DNA of 64,000 nt from Hymenoscyphus infarciens (lineage: Eukaryota > Ascomycota > Leotiomycetes > Helotiales > Helotiaceae), in NCBI GenBank assembly GCA_001414345.1, contig LLCB01000191.1, forward strand, positions 1 to 64,000, read 5' to 3'. This document shows positions 33,094-45,206 of this stretch, piece by piece. Each line of letters starts with the position of its first letter. The first letter of the stretch is position 1. The notes below the pieces were generated by a model that was not told where the DNA came from, ran no database searches, and saw only the letters and a program-made list of their open reading frames with translations. The position numbers and the translations under genes were made by a program.

Positions 33094-33837
33094 CTTTGTC
33101 GTCGTCCCCCCTCGCACGCTTCAATGGATGGATATATTCTCTTCTCTTCCCCGTTGTCCTTTACAAGAAAAGATGAAGAAAAGATGAAGAAGAATGAGGG
33201 ACCAGAATTTCAAAAAAGAAACAGGTCAAGCTACTCAAGGGGACGACACCTGCATGTTGTCTTTAAATGTGCTCGTTCAGGTGGCTCGTTCTTTCCAAAC
33301 CCCCCTGGGAAATCCCCATAAGTGGGGAACGAAGGAAAGAACCATGGAAACTCCCTCGCATTCGTGCCTTCCTAATCTGATTCAAACTTTTGAGCTTAGG
33401 TAAGTGACGAATGGAAATGGGGTTTTAATGGGGACTTTGGGATAACAATGGCCCGGGGAGAGGGGATGGAACCTAATGGCATGAGAAGGTTTGAGCATGT
33501 TTGTCTGTGTGGGTCCACCTTTCTTTGGAGATCTCGGGCTTTTTCACTTGGCGCCTCTGTGGTTGACACCATGAGGGGCAACAGCACTTGGAAGTCGGGA
33601 ATCTTTTGAGGCGGTTTTGTGTTTAGAGATACACGTAGAGAGGGCTTTTATGAATTAATAACACCTCGAGCTCTTAAAACCTAAACAGCATCTCACCCTC
33701 GACATGATTTCCCACATTTTGTGCTATGCAACAAGACCCAAAGCTATTTTCTTCATCCCCTCTTTCCCTACGAAAGCAAAGCGCCCACCCCCTGTTCAGA
33801 GTGTTCTATACCACAGCCTAGGTAATCAAGGCCCTTG
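33094..33837. other. Intergenic, no gene seen
   Basis: Upstream region of the copper-transporter gene. Normal composition, CT-rich in places. Open frames are short and without motifs. Confidence 0.6.
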
Positions 33838-34200
33838 TCACGGTTTTATAAGGAAGTTTTTAATAGGTAATTAGTATTATAAAGCAATGATAATCTACTA
33901 AGGTAAAAGGCTTATAATCGATAAAGCTTAGACTTTTTCAAGAGAAGTAAAATAAACGTTAGTTTTGTATTTATAATTACGATGGTTTCTCTTACTTCTA
34001 CTCTCTCTTCTTTCTCTTTCTCTTTCTCTTTCTCTAAACGTAGATAGATTCTTCTAAGTTACTGCAAAGGTAAGGAATTTAGAAGCTATTATAGCATCTC
34101 GTATATACTAAACGTCGGAAACGGTAAATCGAATCGTAAAGTGTTACTTTTTATAAGTATAAAATATAATTTTTTTAATTTAAGTTCTCTCTCTCTTCTC

Positions 34201-34238
<38 letters not shown>

Positions 34239-35150
34239 TTATATTAAGACTATAGTAAATATAGTTGTAATATTACCTCCTCGCTATTATATCCTTACTC
34301 TCTATTATCTAACTCTCGTATTATATTCTTCTTATTATTTTTAAATAAATAAGAGAGAAGAAAGAGAAAGAAGAGAAGAAGAGAAGAGAAGAAGAGTAAA
34401 GAGAATATTTACTTTAAACTCCTCTTACTTGTATTAAGAAAAACCTTTTCTTAAAATATTTACTTACTCTCTTACTTTACCTTTATTCTTCTAAATCTTC
34501 TTCTACTCTCTTCTCTTATACTTTTTTAGTATATATAATATATAAAAGAATAGAATAAGAGAGCAAGAGAATAGGATAATATAGTTGAAGATTCACTAGA
34601 TCCCTTAGAGGCTTTAGTTAATCTAGCTATAAATACTTGACTTTTATAATTTATAATTTAGTCGTTTCCGACTTTTAGTATATATAAGACGCTCTACCTA
34701 TAAACGTATATATATATATATAAGCACGTAAAGTAGTAAACTCTATCTAAAACTTCTAATTTCGTTACTTATTCTTTTAAAAGAAGCAATTTTATAGAAG
34801 TAAAGGACTAGCGAAAAAAAGAAGAGAGTAAGTAGGTAATCGTATAAGATAAGGCTATTCTTAAATATTACCTAAATACTAAGAGTACTAACTATTTCTT
34901 AAAAGAGGATACGTAACTCTTATAGCCCTTTAAAGTGCTTAAAACTACGAAGCTTCGCTTAGAAAGAGCTCGAGTACTATTCTCTAATTCTACTTTTTAC
35001 TCCTAGCTAGCTTACTTATAGGGATAAAAACCCTTGTTAGAGTATACTAGACACACTAAGGGAGTGTTCTAGATACTTATCTTGCTTTCGTAGGGTTTGG
35101 CTTGCTGGAGTAGGAAGACTCTTATTAGCCTCGGTGACTAGTAGCTTTAT
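33838..35150. other. Second RIP-mutated AT-rich block
   Basis: Composition switches sharply at about 33,838 to TA-rich sequence nearly free of CA and TG, and back near 35,150. A (CT)n tract lies at about 34187-34238. No open frame is left that I can trace to a transposon family. The length of about 1.3 kb suggests a short or truncated repeat insertion between the housekeeping block and the Cys-motif gene array. Confidence 0.75.
34187..34238 (+). repeat. (CT)n microsatellite
   Basis: A run of CT dinucleotides with a few interruptions inside the second RIP block. CT/TC steps contain no CpA, so such a tract would be immune to RIP. Confidence 0.85.
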
Positions 35151-35628
35151 AGTATAACCCGTCTTTTGAGCAAAATCTTGAATACGATCATCGGTGCTGA
35201 TTTCGTTATCTAGTACGAGAGGTCATAGATATATTGAGGTGGGGTTGAAGTGGTTCCCTCCCATATTCCGGATATCTTGAGCGAGAGGAGAAGAAGTGTA
35301 CTGGAAAGTTCATAAGTGAAACAAAAGGGAAATCCTTCCAAGAAAACTGAACTTGTGCTACTAAACTAGCATTTGTAACTTACGAGGACATCGCATTCGA
35401 GCTGGTTTTGTAAGTAGCGGTACATTTTACGGAATTCTTACACATCTCTCTAAAGTTCGCCTATTTGAATTGTTATGAAAGATGGTCTTGACTGACTTGC
35501 GCTTTCTTACCTCTTCCTATCCTCTCTTTCCGACCACGACCAACTCTACCAGGCTTAGGACCCATTGGCTCATCCTCATCCGAAATGCTTTCGCCTGATG
35601 GGTGTTGTGCTTCAACAGTTCGGGTGTT

Positions 35629-36706
35629 TTAACTTGCAGCTCTAGAATCAAGCACATGATTCCAGTAAACCGCTCGGCCTCTTAGATTGCTGTTCGCAGC
35701 ATCTTCAGGTGCGGCTTGAGGTCCCAAGTTGAGTCCATGAGAGATTCCAGTTGAGTGGGCGCTGCTGCTTCCTGGTGTAATTTGACTCGAAAGCTCCGCA
35801 GAAGATGAGTTGTTCGGTGCATACTGAGTGTTATCAAATGTTGCCGTTCCCCGGTTCTCATCGTCCTCCATTACAACGTCTTTGTTGAGTTCCTGGGTAA
35901 CAGTGTTGGATGCAGAAGAGAATGGTCCAGTGGAGAGACCTGCCACTTCTCCACCGTTTCCACCGCTTCCTTCTCCATTATTTCCACCGTTTCCACTGCT
36001 TCCTTCTCCATTATTTCCACCACCTCCTCCACCAGTACGTCTTCTTACAGGTGGAGGGTGGGCCAAAGAGCACTGTCGTGTAGCGTCTTGCGCTCTGCAG
36101 CTCATACATGCTCCGGAAAAATAAGGATTTCCAGCGTTATCGGCAATAGTAATGCAATAGCCGTATCTTCCACCGCCCTTCGCACATCTCGTGCAGGATT
36201 CCGGAGCCTCCTGGCCATAGATATAACCCACATTAGCTTCCCCGTAACGTCTTTTGTTCTTCTCCTTGACATTGTACACGAGTTCGGCTGCATGGTTGGC
36301 GCTTCGGGGGGGTTTGATAAGCAACACTCTTTGCGGCACCATAGTGTCGATAATATTTCGGGCGTGCGAACCGGGCGGTGGATAATTGATGACATAGATC
36401 GTATCAATTTGTCTTTCTGCCTCATTGCGTTCAAGTCCTCCCTGTGTCCAAATGAGTACTTTTTCTGTAGAACTGTCATGTTAAACTTACGGTGTATACC
36501 CGCTGATGGCTGGGAGTCCAGTCTCTCGGAATGACAAGCGGTTGAAGAGCCGGGGTTGCAATCGCAGAAACGACGGTTGGTTGAGCAGCTTGCGAAGGTA
36601 GCGGGGCGGCTGGTTGTTGAGCAGCACCAGAAGCCAAGGGGTTTCCAGGCGGGTGTGGAGGGGCCGTTGAGGGACCGTCGACTCGTCCGTCCTCACTTCC
36701 TTCCAT
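35629..36706 (-). CDS. Six-Cys (DUF3716-like) protein, copy A
   Basis: Exons 36706-36491 and 36441-35629 (49-nt intron, GTAAGT...ACACAG) encode 342 aa. After a Pro/Ala-rich N-terminus comes the motif CTRCAKGGGRYGYC (Cys 155, 158, 168), then FSGACMSC (184, 187) and QCSL (196). The spacing C-x2-C-x9-C-x15-C-x2-C-x8-C suggests a zinc-binding fold and resembles Pfam DUF3716, a fungal domain of unknown function (assignment from memory). The rest is low-complexity Gly/Asn/Ser sequence. Two paralogues lie upstream on the same strand. The frame stops at TAA (35629) but continues open for 51 codons to 35473 with a coding-like basic stretch, so this copy may have been shortened by a CAA-to-TAA change. 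The first in-frame ATG is used. Confidence 0.7.
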
Positions 36707-38031
36707 TTTGAGCTCCGTTTTTGCGTGGTGGTTGTGAGCTTCAAGAATCTCCGATGTAGGTTCGTGAAAGTGGTTGCGAACCGATTTGTGCTTTGGGAAA
36801 GGGTTTTCATATGGCAAAATTAAGCGAGCCGGAAAACGCGACGAGGCGAATGTGCATGGAGCAATAAGAAGAGCACCAGAAGCTCGGGAACGTGATTAGT
36901 TCAATCAAATTGGGCCAAGCCAACGCAAGTAGGTTTACAAATTTACGGTTGTTATACAATATCGCGATAGACGCCTCGTGTTCCAACGTTCTGGCTTAAC
37001 GCAAGGTAATTATCTCAAATTGGGAAAAGCTATTCTGTCCTCGACGCTAGCTAGGGTACCCTGCTAGCTTCTTTTGAGCTAGCTAAATGAATAGTTGTAG
37101 CGAGTTAAGACCACCCAGGCCCTGAAAATGCCCTGCAAATGCCCTGGAAACTCCACAAAACCCAGAGTTTTGGTTTACATTCCCGTGTTTGTGGCTTCTA
37201 AGAGCCTTGTTTGGAGCTTCTAGGGGCCTTGTCTGTTGATTGAAGGACCGTTTTCGATTAGCTCTTGGCCTTTGTATTTCAGTTCGCTACAGCTGTTCGA
37301 TCGGATATGTTATAGCGCAACCCTTCAAAATCTTGACCTAATTCATTTCAAAAATGGATCACTAGGCCACTTTTATTGTCCATGCGAATTATTGTCCATG
37401 CGATACACATTACAATAAACTGATGTCTTCAAGAGGCTGAGTGTGATTCCGACTCCGGTCAAGGAGCGAGGCTTTTTTCGGATCCGAGCTAGAACGAAGT
37501 AGCTGTGGTGAAACTGCTTCACCAAGTTTATTCTCACCTCAGCAAGTAGACCCGCCTGAACGGAAATGCACCCTTCAAATCTGGTGGTTTCTCCGAAAGA
37601 GAACCACTGGATCTTTTCCAGAAATCGTATTACCGTCGTAATTGTAAATGTGAAAGGGGGTGGGGGTAAAGTTGTCAACCTTTGCAATGAAAGTCTACTT
37701 GTTGAGATCATGCAATAAGCAGCGCAAAGGTGATTCTTCCATTTTCTGAGCGATCTCGATAGAATACGTCGTGAAATTGGAAGAAAAAGAGCTCATCGTG
37801 GTTCCAGTTTTCTCGGCTCTGCTGGTACTCTTAGCGAAACCGCAGTATACTTTTGTTGCTCTGACCAGCACAAGTTCGACTCCCAAATGGTGCAGTTCCG
37901 CTTCACAAGCATCTCATCTCATGTAGCAGAAATCCTTCAAGTATTTGTTTATATTTCAATTACTAATGCGGAACTCTGAAGTGGAGACGGGGGCTGCATG
38001 TTCAGACCATACCATACACCCGAAAAACAAT
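36707..38031. other. Intergenic between paralogues A and B
   Basis: Contains several short CTAGCTAG-type runs near 37,050-37,090 and no convincing gene. Frames at 37373-37886 (minus) have no motif I recognise. Confidence 0.5.
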
Positions 38032-39067
38032 TTACCACCTTTCCCAAAGACCTTCCCGATCCACAACATTGTTGCCCCCCATCACTGCCAACGAGCTTGT
38101 TTGAGTCGATCTCGATTGGGTTATTCTCTTCCGAGAACCATCGGGATTCTTCTTTATTCCTTCTTTCGCCTTGCCTTTAGCAGAGCTAGTTCCAACTTTG
38201 ACACCGGGGGGTTGTGATGAAAGTACTGGTTTCTTGCCCTTTGGTTTCGCGACACCTCTTGTTGACTTGCAGCCAGCGGGCTGAATTGGCTTGATCTCAG
38301 CTTCAATTTCCGCGTCCTCGATAATTGCTGACTGCTTTCCTCTCCCCTTGTGATCATATGAATCACTTTCGTCCTCGTCTCCAATCTCGGCCATTTTTTC
38401 ATCCATATTACTCCCATCATCATCATCATGGACTACTTGAGTTTTACCCTTTCCCCTCGCTCTGCCCCGCGCTTTTGTTTCGATCACCGGTTCATCCTCG
38501 CCCATTATATCATCGTCATCATCGTCCGGAGCTCCACTCCCATCAGACGGACCAGGAGGATCGTTCTGATCCATGTCGACCATTCCTCGCAGCTTTTTGC
38601 CATCTCTATTCGAGGTTGTATTGAGCGAGCACTCCTCTGGGTGATTGGTCCAGCGACAATTGACACAAGCACCCCCAAAGTACTTCTTGCGACCAACCCA
38701 ATCGCTGAGAGTAACACAGAAAGGGAATCGGCCACCTCCCCGTGCGCATTTGGTACAACACTTGTGGTTTTCTTGCAAATCCCCGTGGATGTATCCCAAG
38801 CAAGCTTCAAGATAGCATGGGAGTGAATTTGGTGTTGAGTTCATCTCTCTTGCCAAAGCCAAATCTCGCTTCCGATGTATATTGACATTGTTGACGATTT
38901 CTTTTGCGATTGTAGAGCCAGTTCTTGCAAGAGTGAGGATGTTGTCGGTTTCTGCTGGTATGCAGATGTCGAATGGCTATCGCCGTTTGAATTAGTGGTC
39001 GTTTCAAATCACATGAAATGGCAGAGCAAGGAAATCTTACCTTGATTTCTTTCTGTTTTCTGGACAT
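38032..39067 (-). CDS. Six-Cys (DUF3716-like) protein, copy B
   Basis: Exons 39067-39041 and 38976-38032 (64-nt intron, GTAAGA...GATAG) give 323 aa. The motif CTKCARGGGRFPFC...FGGACVNC...ECSL has Cys at about 83, 86, 96, 113, 116 and 125, with the same spacing as copy A but one extra residue in the long gap. Before it lies the conserved CYLEACLGYIHGD segment. After it comes an acidic Asp/Glu stretch (DDDDDDIMGEDEP), a GRARGKGK block and a Lys/Arg-rich tail, so it could bind DNA or act in the nucleus; that is inference. The frame is also open upstream of the ATG (PWPRISHSGKRYAIAL aligns with copy A), so the true N-terminus may be longer with another exon. This is the most intact of the three copies. 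Confidence 0.72.
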
Positions 39068-39664
39068 TTTGACACTTTTGAGTGGCAGTGCAATGGCGTA
39101 TCTTTTTCCGGAGTGACTTATCCTTGGCCAAGGTTGATTTTGCTGTCTTGGAAGGGGAATACCGTCAAACTTGATTTGACAAAATACCAAGACCTCGGGG
39201 GCGATTATATACCCTTCGACTCCTTCCAAAATCAGGTAAGGTCAGACATGGAGCAAACAAGATGTGTCACACAGTACTTTCTTGAAGGCATTAGAGCTTT
39301 CACAAACTCGTGCGGCTATTCTCGCTTGCTCTATGCCCATGGTAAAAAGTCCAAATAATTCGAGGGCCTCAAAGAGCAAATCACACCTACCAGGTTCTGG
39401 GGGATTCTATAGTATTGGGAAGGAAATGACAAGCAAAGCAAAGCTGTCAGGCAGAAAATCAAATTGCGCAACAAGGAGTACGAGGTCTCGTTTTCTGAAT
39501 AAGTCACAAGAAGTAAGGGAGTTAAAAAGTGTGTGAAGACTTCGTTACCAAGCATTCCAGACGTCTGAATTATCAATTTTAGATAGCGAAAAAGGGATCT
39601 TAGGAAAAACTCCATGCGATTTCCGACTCCGTCCTTCTTTCTTACTAGCCCATCTCAGTCGAGA

Positions 39665-40505
39665 TCAACTGTAGAGCTCCCCGAGGACTGCTAGCAGAAG
39701 CTTTGCAACCTTTGGATTGCCTCCGGGCTTAATAATTCGCTTTGAGCGTGCTGGTTTCTTTCCCTTGGACCCTGTTTTACTTATCTTCGGCTTCCTACCA
39801 GCATACTGAGTCCCATTCCATTCTTCACCTTCACCTCCATCTTCATCTCTGTCTTCATCTTCATCGATAGCTGCTCGTTGTTTTCCATTGCCGTTGGGAT
39901 TACCGAAATCAATCTCATCGTTCAAGCCAACTTCATCTTGAACTGTTGCCTTCTTCCCGTTTCTCTTGACACCACTTCTTAGAACCGCACTCCACGATTC
40001 TTTTCCGGGGATTCCTCCATCCTCATACATTGCATCGTCGCCGTCCTCGTCATCACTTGGCGGTGGCGGTAGCGGTGGAAGAAGCGGGAGCCGAGGTAGG
40101 GGCGGAGGGGGCGGAGGGATAATTTCAGCGTGAGAAGCATGGAGTGAGCAATCAATAGGGTAATTTCGCTCTCTAAAGTTGACACAAGTGCCCTGCCAGA
40201 AAGGTTGTCCGTTTTGCGGATCGGTAACAGTAACACAAAAAGGAAAGCGCCCCTTGCCATTCAGGCACTCGTCGCAGTAGCTGCCATTAAACTCGAATTT
40301 CGCCTACAATGTATCCTATTGTCGCCTCAAGGTAGTTGGCGTACTTGCTTCCGACCGGATTCGCATTTCCATTTACCGTAATGGCCAGATCAAGCATCCG
40401 CGGCATTTCACAATCCGTTGAGATTGAGGGTTGGCATGTTGTGATTGTGGGTGTCCGTTTCGCAACAAGTTGTGAAAACCTAAATTGACCAGTCAACTGA
40501 CTCAA
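39665..40505 (-). pseudogene. Six-Cys (DUF3716-like) protein, copy C, frameshifted
   Basis: An upstream frame (40505-40287) contains NYLEATIGYIVGE, which aligns with CYLEACLGYIHGD of copy B. It then runs into a TAA, while the Cys motif continues in another frame: YCDECLNGKGRFPFC...WQGTCVNF...DCSLH, then a Pro-rich run, an acidic patch and a basic tail to 39665. The shift lies at about 40,290-40,308 and no good intron removes it without deleting the conserved segment. The fifth Cys is also changed to Phe (CVNF, where copies A and B have CMSC and CVNC). Loss of a ligand together with a frameshift suggests decay. A sequencing error could explain the shift alone. Confidence 0.65.
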
Positions 40506-42297
40506 CTCAGACGATCCGCTCCGTCATATAACTTTCAGGCAGAACTTAAGGCAATTGCTGCTTGCGCCGGTAAGGCTGGTTGCGAACCTTCGGGTTGCGC
40601 CATGTTGCTGGGCATGTTTGAGATTGGTGAGTTTGTTTTTCCTGAAGCGATATCCCATGGAGGGAAAGAGAAGTTTGGTTGAAGATGAAATCGGAAGACT
40701 CGACGGGCGTCTTATATCCTGGATTCTACCTCCGAGTACGAGTTTGAAGCAAAGGGAACTTTCATGAAAACATCATCCGTACATTCTCGTTTGCTCCCAC
40801 TCCCAGAGGAGGAAGCCCAGGAAATTCGAACGCTCGAACTTCATGGGCCCACCTTCTAAACGACACTGGCAGATTGCTGAGGAAAACAAGACGAATGAGT
40901 ACGAGGACAAACCAAGCAGATCCGAAGATAAGACTCGTTTTACTGTGACCACAGAGAATGGCAAGACACATGTGAGTTGCAAGCTATGCCAACTTCATTA
41001 TTAGGCAACCCAAACGTTGCAAATGCTCAGTGGGAAAGTTACAAACAAAAGCAAATCGAGAGGCATTCCAATTCCCAAACCAACCTCGTCCCTTGACTAA
41101 AACACACATACCCGTTCTTTTAAATCCCTCGGCACCCAAATATCTGAGGCAAAAAGAGTTCCGATATCAAGTTCTTGTAAAATTAAGTTATTCAATTGGT
41201 GGATACAGTAAAGCATTCCAGCTCACAAATTCCATCCTGGTATTCTCAAGCCAGACAACAGAAGATTTATCCCAGAAAAGACTTCATGACACTCATCACC
41301 AGCAATCGCTTTCCTACAGGTCCAAATAAGTTAGACCCTCGAATAACCTGACTCGACGTTAAAGGGGACAAACAAATTGGGTTTTCATTTCCCCAAATTT
41401 GCCAACTCCAGATCTCAGTGAGAAGTCAGCTGCCGGATAGGGAGGGAACTTTGTGGAATATTGGAGTCAATACATGATTGGTACACGATGCACAGGGCAT
41501 AGGTAGCAGCTGTCAGAGTGATTTTCTAGTATCTCGATGTTTGCATCACGAGACTAATGAAGAGGAAGCAGTTTTGAGAGAAACAAGATACCAATGCTCT
41601 CTTCTACAAACTTGGATGATGAACTAGAACTAACATCCCGATCCCTAAAATAATAAAGCATGCACGTGGTAAATCCTCAAATGGTCTCGACGCCACCACC
41701 CGTTTGATATGCATAAGAAACGGGGGTTCTTCCTATATATATTGTTCAACAAGATTTGCTCAGGTGCACGAAACTATGACACGGTATCTGACGAAAAAGT
41801 TCATGACAACTCCAAGATTTCGAAGAAGGTTTCAAACGCTCGGTGTCTTGAACTTTTTTAGTTGTTTTTGCACAATACATTGAGTTGCGAGAGAAGCTTC
41901 CTAAGCGATAATGGGAGGCAGACGGAAGACCAGAACAGTGCTATAAACTCAGAGGATAGCTACTTGCTCAAAAAGCAACTACGGGCCGAATCACGAAAAC
42001 AGTCATCTTTGACATCTGAAAGAATTGAATTGCGGAGATCATTAAACTAGAAAAGCTTCTTGACTTGCGGCTAGCATTGCTCGAACTCAAACAAATGTAC
42101 TGTACAAAGCTTCGCTCCTTACAAACTGCATCAACTATGATACACGCCCACCACCAATAGCTCAACTCGTCAAACTTCTGCTACTCGTTTTTCAAGACTC
42201 CTGTAGCCTAAACAAAAGGAACTGCTTTCTCGGCCATAAACTGCGACCACCAATGCTTGAGACTTTTGCCCGGTATTCATTCATTGGGGAAATGATA
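40506..42297. other. Mostly empty region, one weak gene fragment
   Basis: Apart from the two-exon candidate listed separately, I see no supported gene. Frames at 40762-40982 (minus) and 41030-41329 (plus) lack motifs. Confidence 0.45.
40843..41096 (+). CDS. Possible two-exon small protein
   Basis: ATG at 40843 opens a hydrophilic 43-codon frame (GPPSKRHWQIAEENK... to NGKTH) ending at a GTGAGT donor. A CAG acceptor 59 nt later (intron 40972-41030) keeps the frame, which continues WESYKQKQIERHSN to TGA at 41096, 64 aa in all. Intron size and signals fit this genome, and the codons look coding, but I recognise no family. It may be the end of a larger, partly lost gene or chance. Confidence 0.3.
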
Positions 42298-43333
42298 TCA
42301 AGTTGGGACCAAATGTGGCCATAACAGGGCCAACTCCTGTTTAGCCAATCTCGTCTCATGGACAAAACGCGGGTGGGGGGAGCTGGCAAACGTCAACTGA
42401 AGGTAAAGATCAAGTATTTCCGGCCATCTGCGGTGGTGGCGGCCAAGCCTTGTGATGGCATTCCAAAAATGATACCAATCTGATGCAATAAGTTAGTACA
42501 CCAATCTCGAAGGTTTCAAGGAGACAGAACTCACAGTGTAAAGAGCACTCCTCTCCCTCACTACACAATAGTTCTGGCCAGCGATTCCTCCCCTCACCTT
42601 TCTTGACAAGCTCAGAGTGCAATCCGTCCAGTACGCGGACTAGCAAGTCTTCAACAGCTCCGTCCCTTGGTGGAAATACACAATTTGGAACGAATTCTGC
42701 GGAATCGTGCTTTGGATTGTGAATGAAGATTGTTTCCAGCTTTGGGAATGCAGCAAGGCTGCTAAAGCACCCGAGTTTGAGTCCCCCCCAAAAGTTGAAA
42801 TCTTCCAGGTAAAGGCGAGTTATATCACGAAAATGTACTCTACTGACTGCCCTCTCAATGCCCATTTTGTCGTAGTACCATTCTGACGGATTGAAATATG
42901 CCCAGTCCCACTCGTAATTGAAATATATGCGTGATTTGTCTGGAGAGGGTGCGAATGCAAGGGTGTAATACCGCAGACCGTAAGCGCGAGAATCTCTGTT
43001 CACGTGTAGAATCGGAGGGATGTGACAATGTAGATGTTCCATATCGCGGCCAGTATGTGTTTTAGTCTTTGAATTCCACCTAATCCAAACGACTCGACTG
43101 TGGGCAAGATACGAATCCCAGATCATGATTTGCAGTTCTGAAGGCAACGCACTAAATTTGGAAGAGGTGCCTGGAGAAGCTTTAGGGGTCGGCGGTGGCG
43201 GTGGCCGTGGCCGTGGCCGGTGGGCAAGCTGGAACACATTGGCATAGGTACTGGGTGGTGGTCGTGGTGGTGGAATTTTGTTCCTGTCAGAATTGGTTGT
43301 TCTGGAGTCGATTTTGGGGGTTGAAGTCATCAT
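42298..43333 (-). CDS. 2EXR-type domain protein
   Basis: Exons 43333-42535 and 42479-42298 (55-nt intron with GTGAGT donor, perfect TACTAAC branch point and CAG acceptor) encode 326 aa. A Pro-rich N-terminus of about 55 residues precedes FSALPSELQIMIWDSYL, the opening of the 2EXR domain family, followed by RVVWIRW and HIPPILHVNRDSRAYGLRYY, also typical. The middle part describes alternating strands and helices ending in LETIFIHNPK. The family is expanded in Leotiomycetes and other Pezizomycotina; its function is unknown, though the start resembles F-box motifs. Without splicing the frame would run on to 42410 and lose the conserved-looking WYHFWNAITRLGRHHRRW end. Confidence 0.75.
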
Positions 43334-43797
43334 TTCGATTCAAATTTGATTTTGCAACTGAGCACTATGGTGACAGAACTGAACTGTCTTGCGATCCCAA
43401 GTCGGCTGGCTGGTGGTGAAAGACTGAAACTGTTAGTATCATAACGTTGATAAGAGAAGGATTCATTGTTTGTATGCTTGCTTACAGTTTCGTTGTTGGA
43501 GAGAAAAGATTTTTGCAAAGCCATGTAAGTTTGTTGACTTTGCACCGTCAAAGTTGAAGGTGACGACGGGAGGAGGATATACTGATATCGGCCTCAGCAT
43601 CGGACAGACCCACCCACGTCTCGGAGGGTTTATCGGCTCCCTTCCCCAGGATCTGCGCAAATCCCCCCCAAGTAAGTTCCCTCATACTCTCACCACAACC
43701 ATCATCCAGGTGCGTTGAGCTCACTCCTTCCACCAAAATATGTGAGCAATGAACATATACCTCCATCCAACTTCCCACCGATGAGTTCCGACGAGCT
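43334..43797. promoter_or_regulatory. Divergent promoter, 2EXR gene/Dsc4-like
   Basis: The 464-bp gap between two divergent start codons must contain both promoters. I see no clear TATA box or factor site. Confidence 0.45.
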
Positions 43798-44900
43798 ATG
43801 AACAATGAGCCCACTCCAACCTCAGCGGCCCTGCCCACTCCAGACACCACAGCAAGCACAGCAGACGCCCTCCTAGATGCGCCAGAACCAGCAGCACCAC
43901 GACGGGATAATGTCCTTTCCCCTGTGCAGAAGCGTTTCCAGGTGCAAATCACAAAGAAGTTGGAGTTTATCGATGGGCTGATCAAGAATCTGGATATGTT
44001 GATCTTCGTGGAGCTCTGCATCTTGTATTATATGGAGTAAGTTCCCCTTTCCAATGTATATGTGAATAAGTACTGAAACTTGATAGCTGCTCCATGTTCC
44101 GCTTCCTCATCCGCGGCATCTTCCAATTAATATTTCTCACCCCCAAACCGCCCTCTCTTCCACCCTCACCACCCCACCGACCCTTTCTCTGGATAATCTT
44201 TGGTCCCAACTCCCTCTGCGCCCTCCTCCATCTATTCACCTCGCGACCCGAAGCCGGAGAAAGTATGCGAGGTTATCTACATGGAGGGATAATGATTGAT
44301 TTGATAGGACAAAAAGGGCCAACCTCGAAGTTTCATTTGCTCTTACTGGATATCTTAGTTTTGGGATTACAATGCTTCATGTTAGCAGTGGTATTTGAGA
44401 AGGAACGGTTGACGAAAGTCATGAAGGCTTATACTTCCCCGAAAAGCTCTGGGAATGTGACGCAGGCGACCATTCCTACAGCCCAGGACCATGATGCTGA
44501 GGAGAGAGGGATGGTCAGGGATTCTGTTGCGGAGAATGGGGATATTGAGTTACAACCTTTGATGAATCGCGGAAACGAAGCTGCTTCTACCCAGGAAGCG
44601 AATGAAGAAATAGATGATGATCGAGCCAGGCTTCTAGCAGAACCAGCTCCACGAGAAGAACGAGGAGACGGATTGGATACTTTTTGGTCTGGGAGGGCTA
44701 TTATTGCGGATTTGCATATATTGAATACTCTCCGAAGGCAATGGGATGAATATGGAGTTTTAAATGGGACGGCTACTACAGAGGCTGCTTTGCAAAATGT
44801 TGGCTTCCGTGCGGAAGTCGCGGCTATTACTGCCAACAGGGGCCTGAGGCTTAATGCTGCCACTCAAAGATTTCAAAGAGGCGTTGATTCTTTGGTTTGA
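43798..44900 (+). CDS. DUF1746 protein, Dsc4-like E3 ligase subunit
   Basis: Exons 43798-44036 and 44087-44900 (50-nt intron, GTAAGT...GATAG) encode 350 aa. The core LIKNLDMLIFVELCILYYMDCSMFRFLIRG is the start of the DUF1746 domain. It continues with membrane segments around IFQLIFLT, FLWIIFGPNSLCALLHLFT and LLLLDILVLGLQCFMLAVVF, and the conserved GYLHGGIMIDLIGQKGPTSK. A hydrophilic C-terminus of about 170 residues is acidic with a Glu/Ala/Arg mix. In fission yeast Dsc4, a DUF1746 protein, is a subunit of the Golgi Dsc ubiquitin ligase that activates SREBP; that role is inferred here. The splice creates the Asp-Cys pair of the motif, supporting the intron. Confidence 0.8.
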
Positions 44901-45206
44901 ACGAGAGACTTCTTGTATTATAACTTTTTTCGCCGACTTGGAATATAATAACAATTACCAATTATCATTTCCCCTGAAGAACTTCCTTTTGACGACTATT
45001 TTATGATTTGATTCTTGCCCTGGCTATGCTATTGAACAACAATCACCAAGTTCCGATGAGGAATTGCGTTTTTGGTTATCATGTAATGTGATTTTGAATG
45101 GGGATTCTTTTACAATCTTTTACTGCCTACTAGCGATCACCAATTCTCAATTATTACTCTAGAAGTATTGTTTGTTGGGTATCTTACAATTTGATTTTGA
45201 TATGAA

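Noticed and set aside
44429..44863. 144-aa minus-strand frame
   Set aside because: Antisense to the Dsc4-like C-terminal exon.
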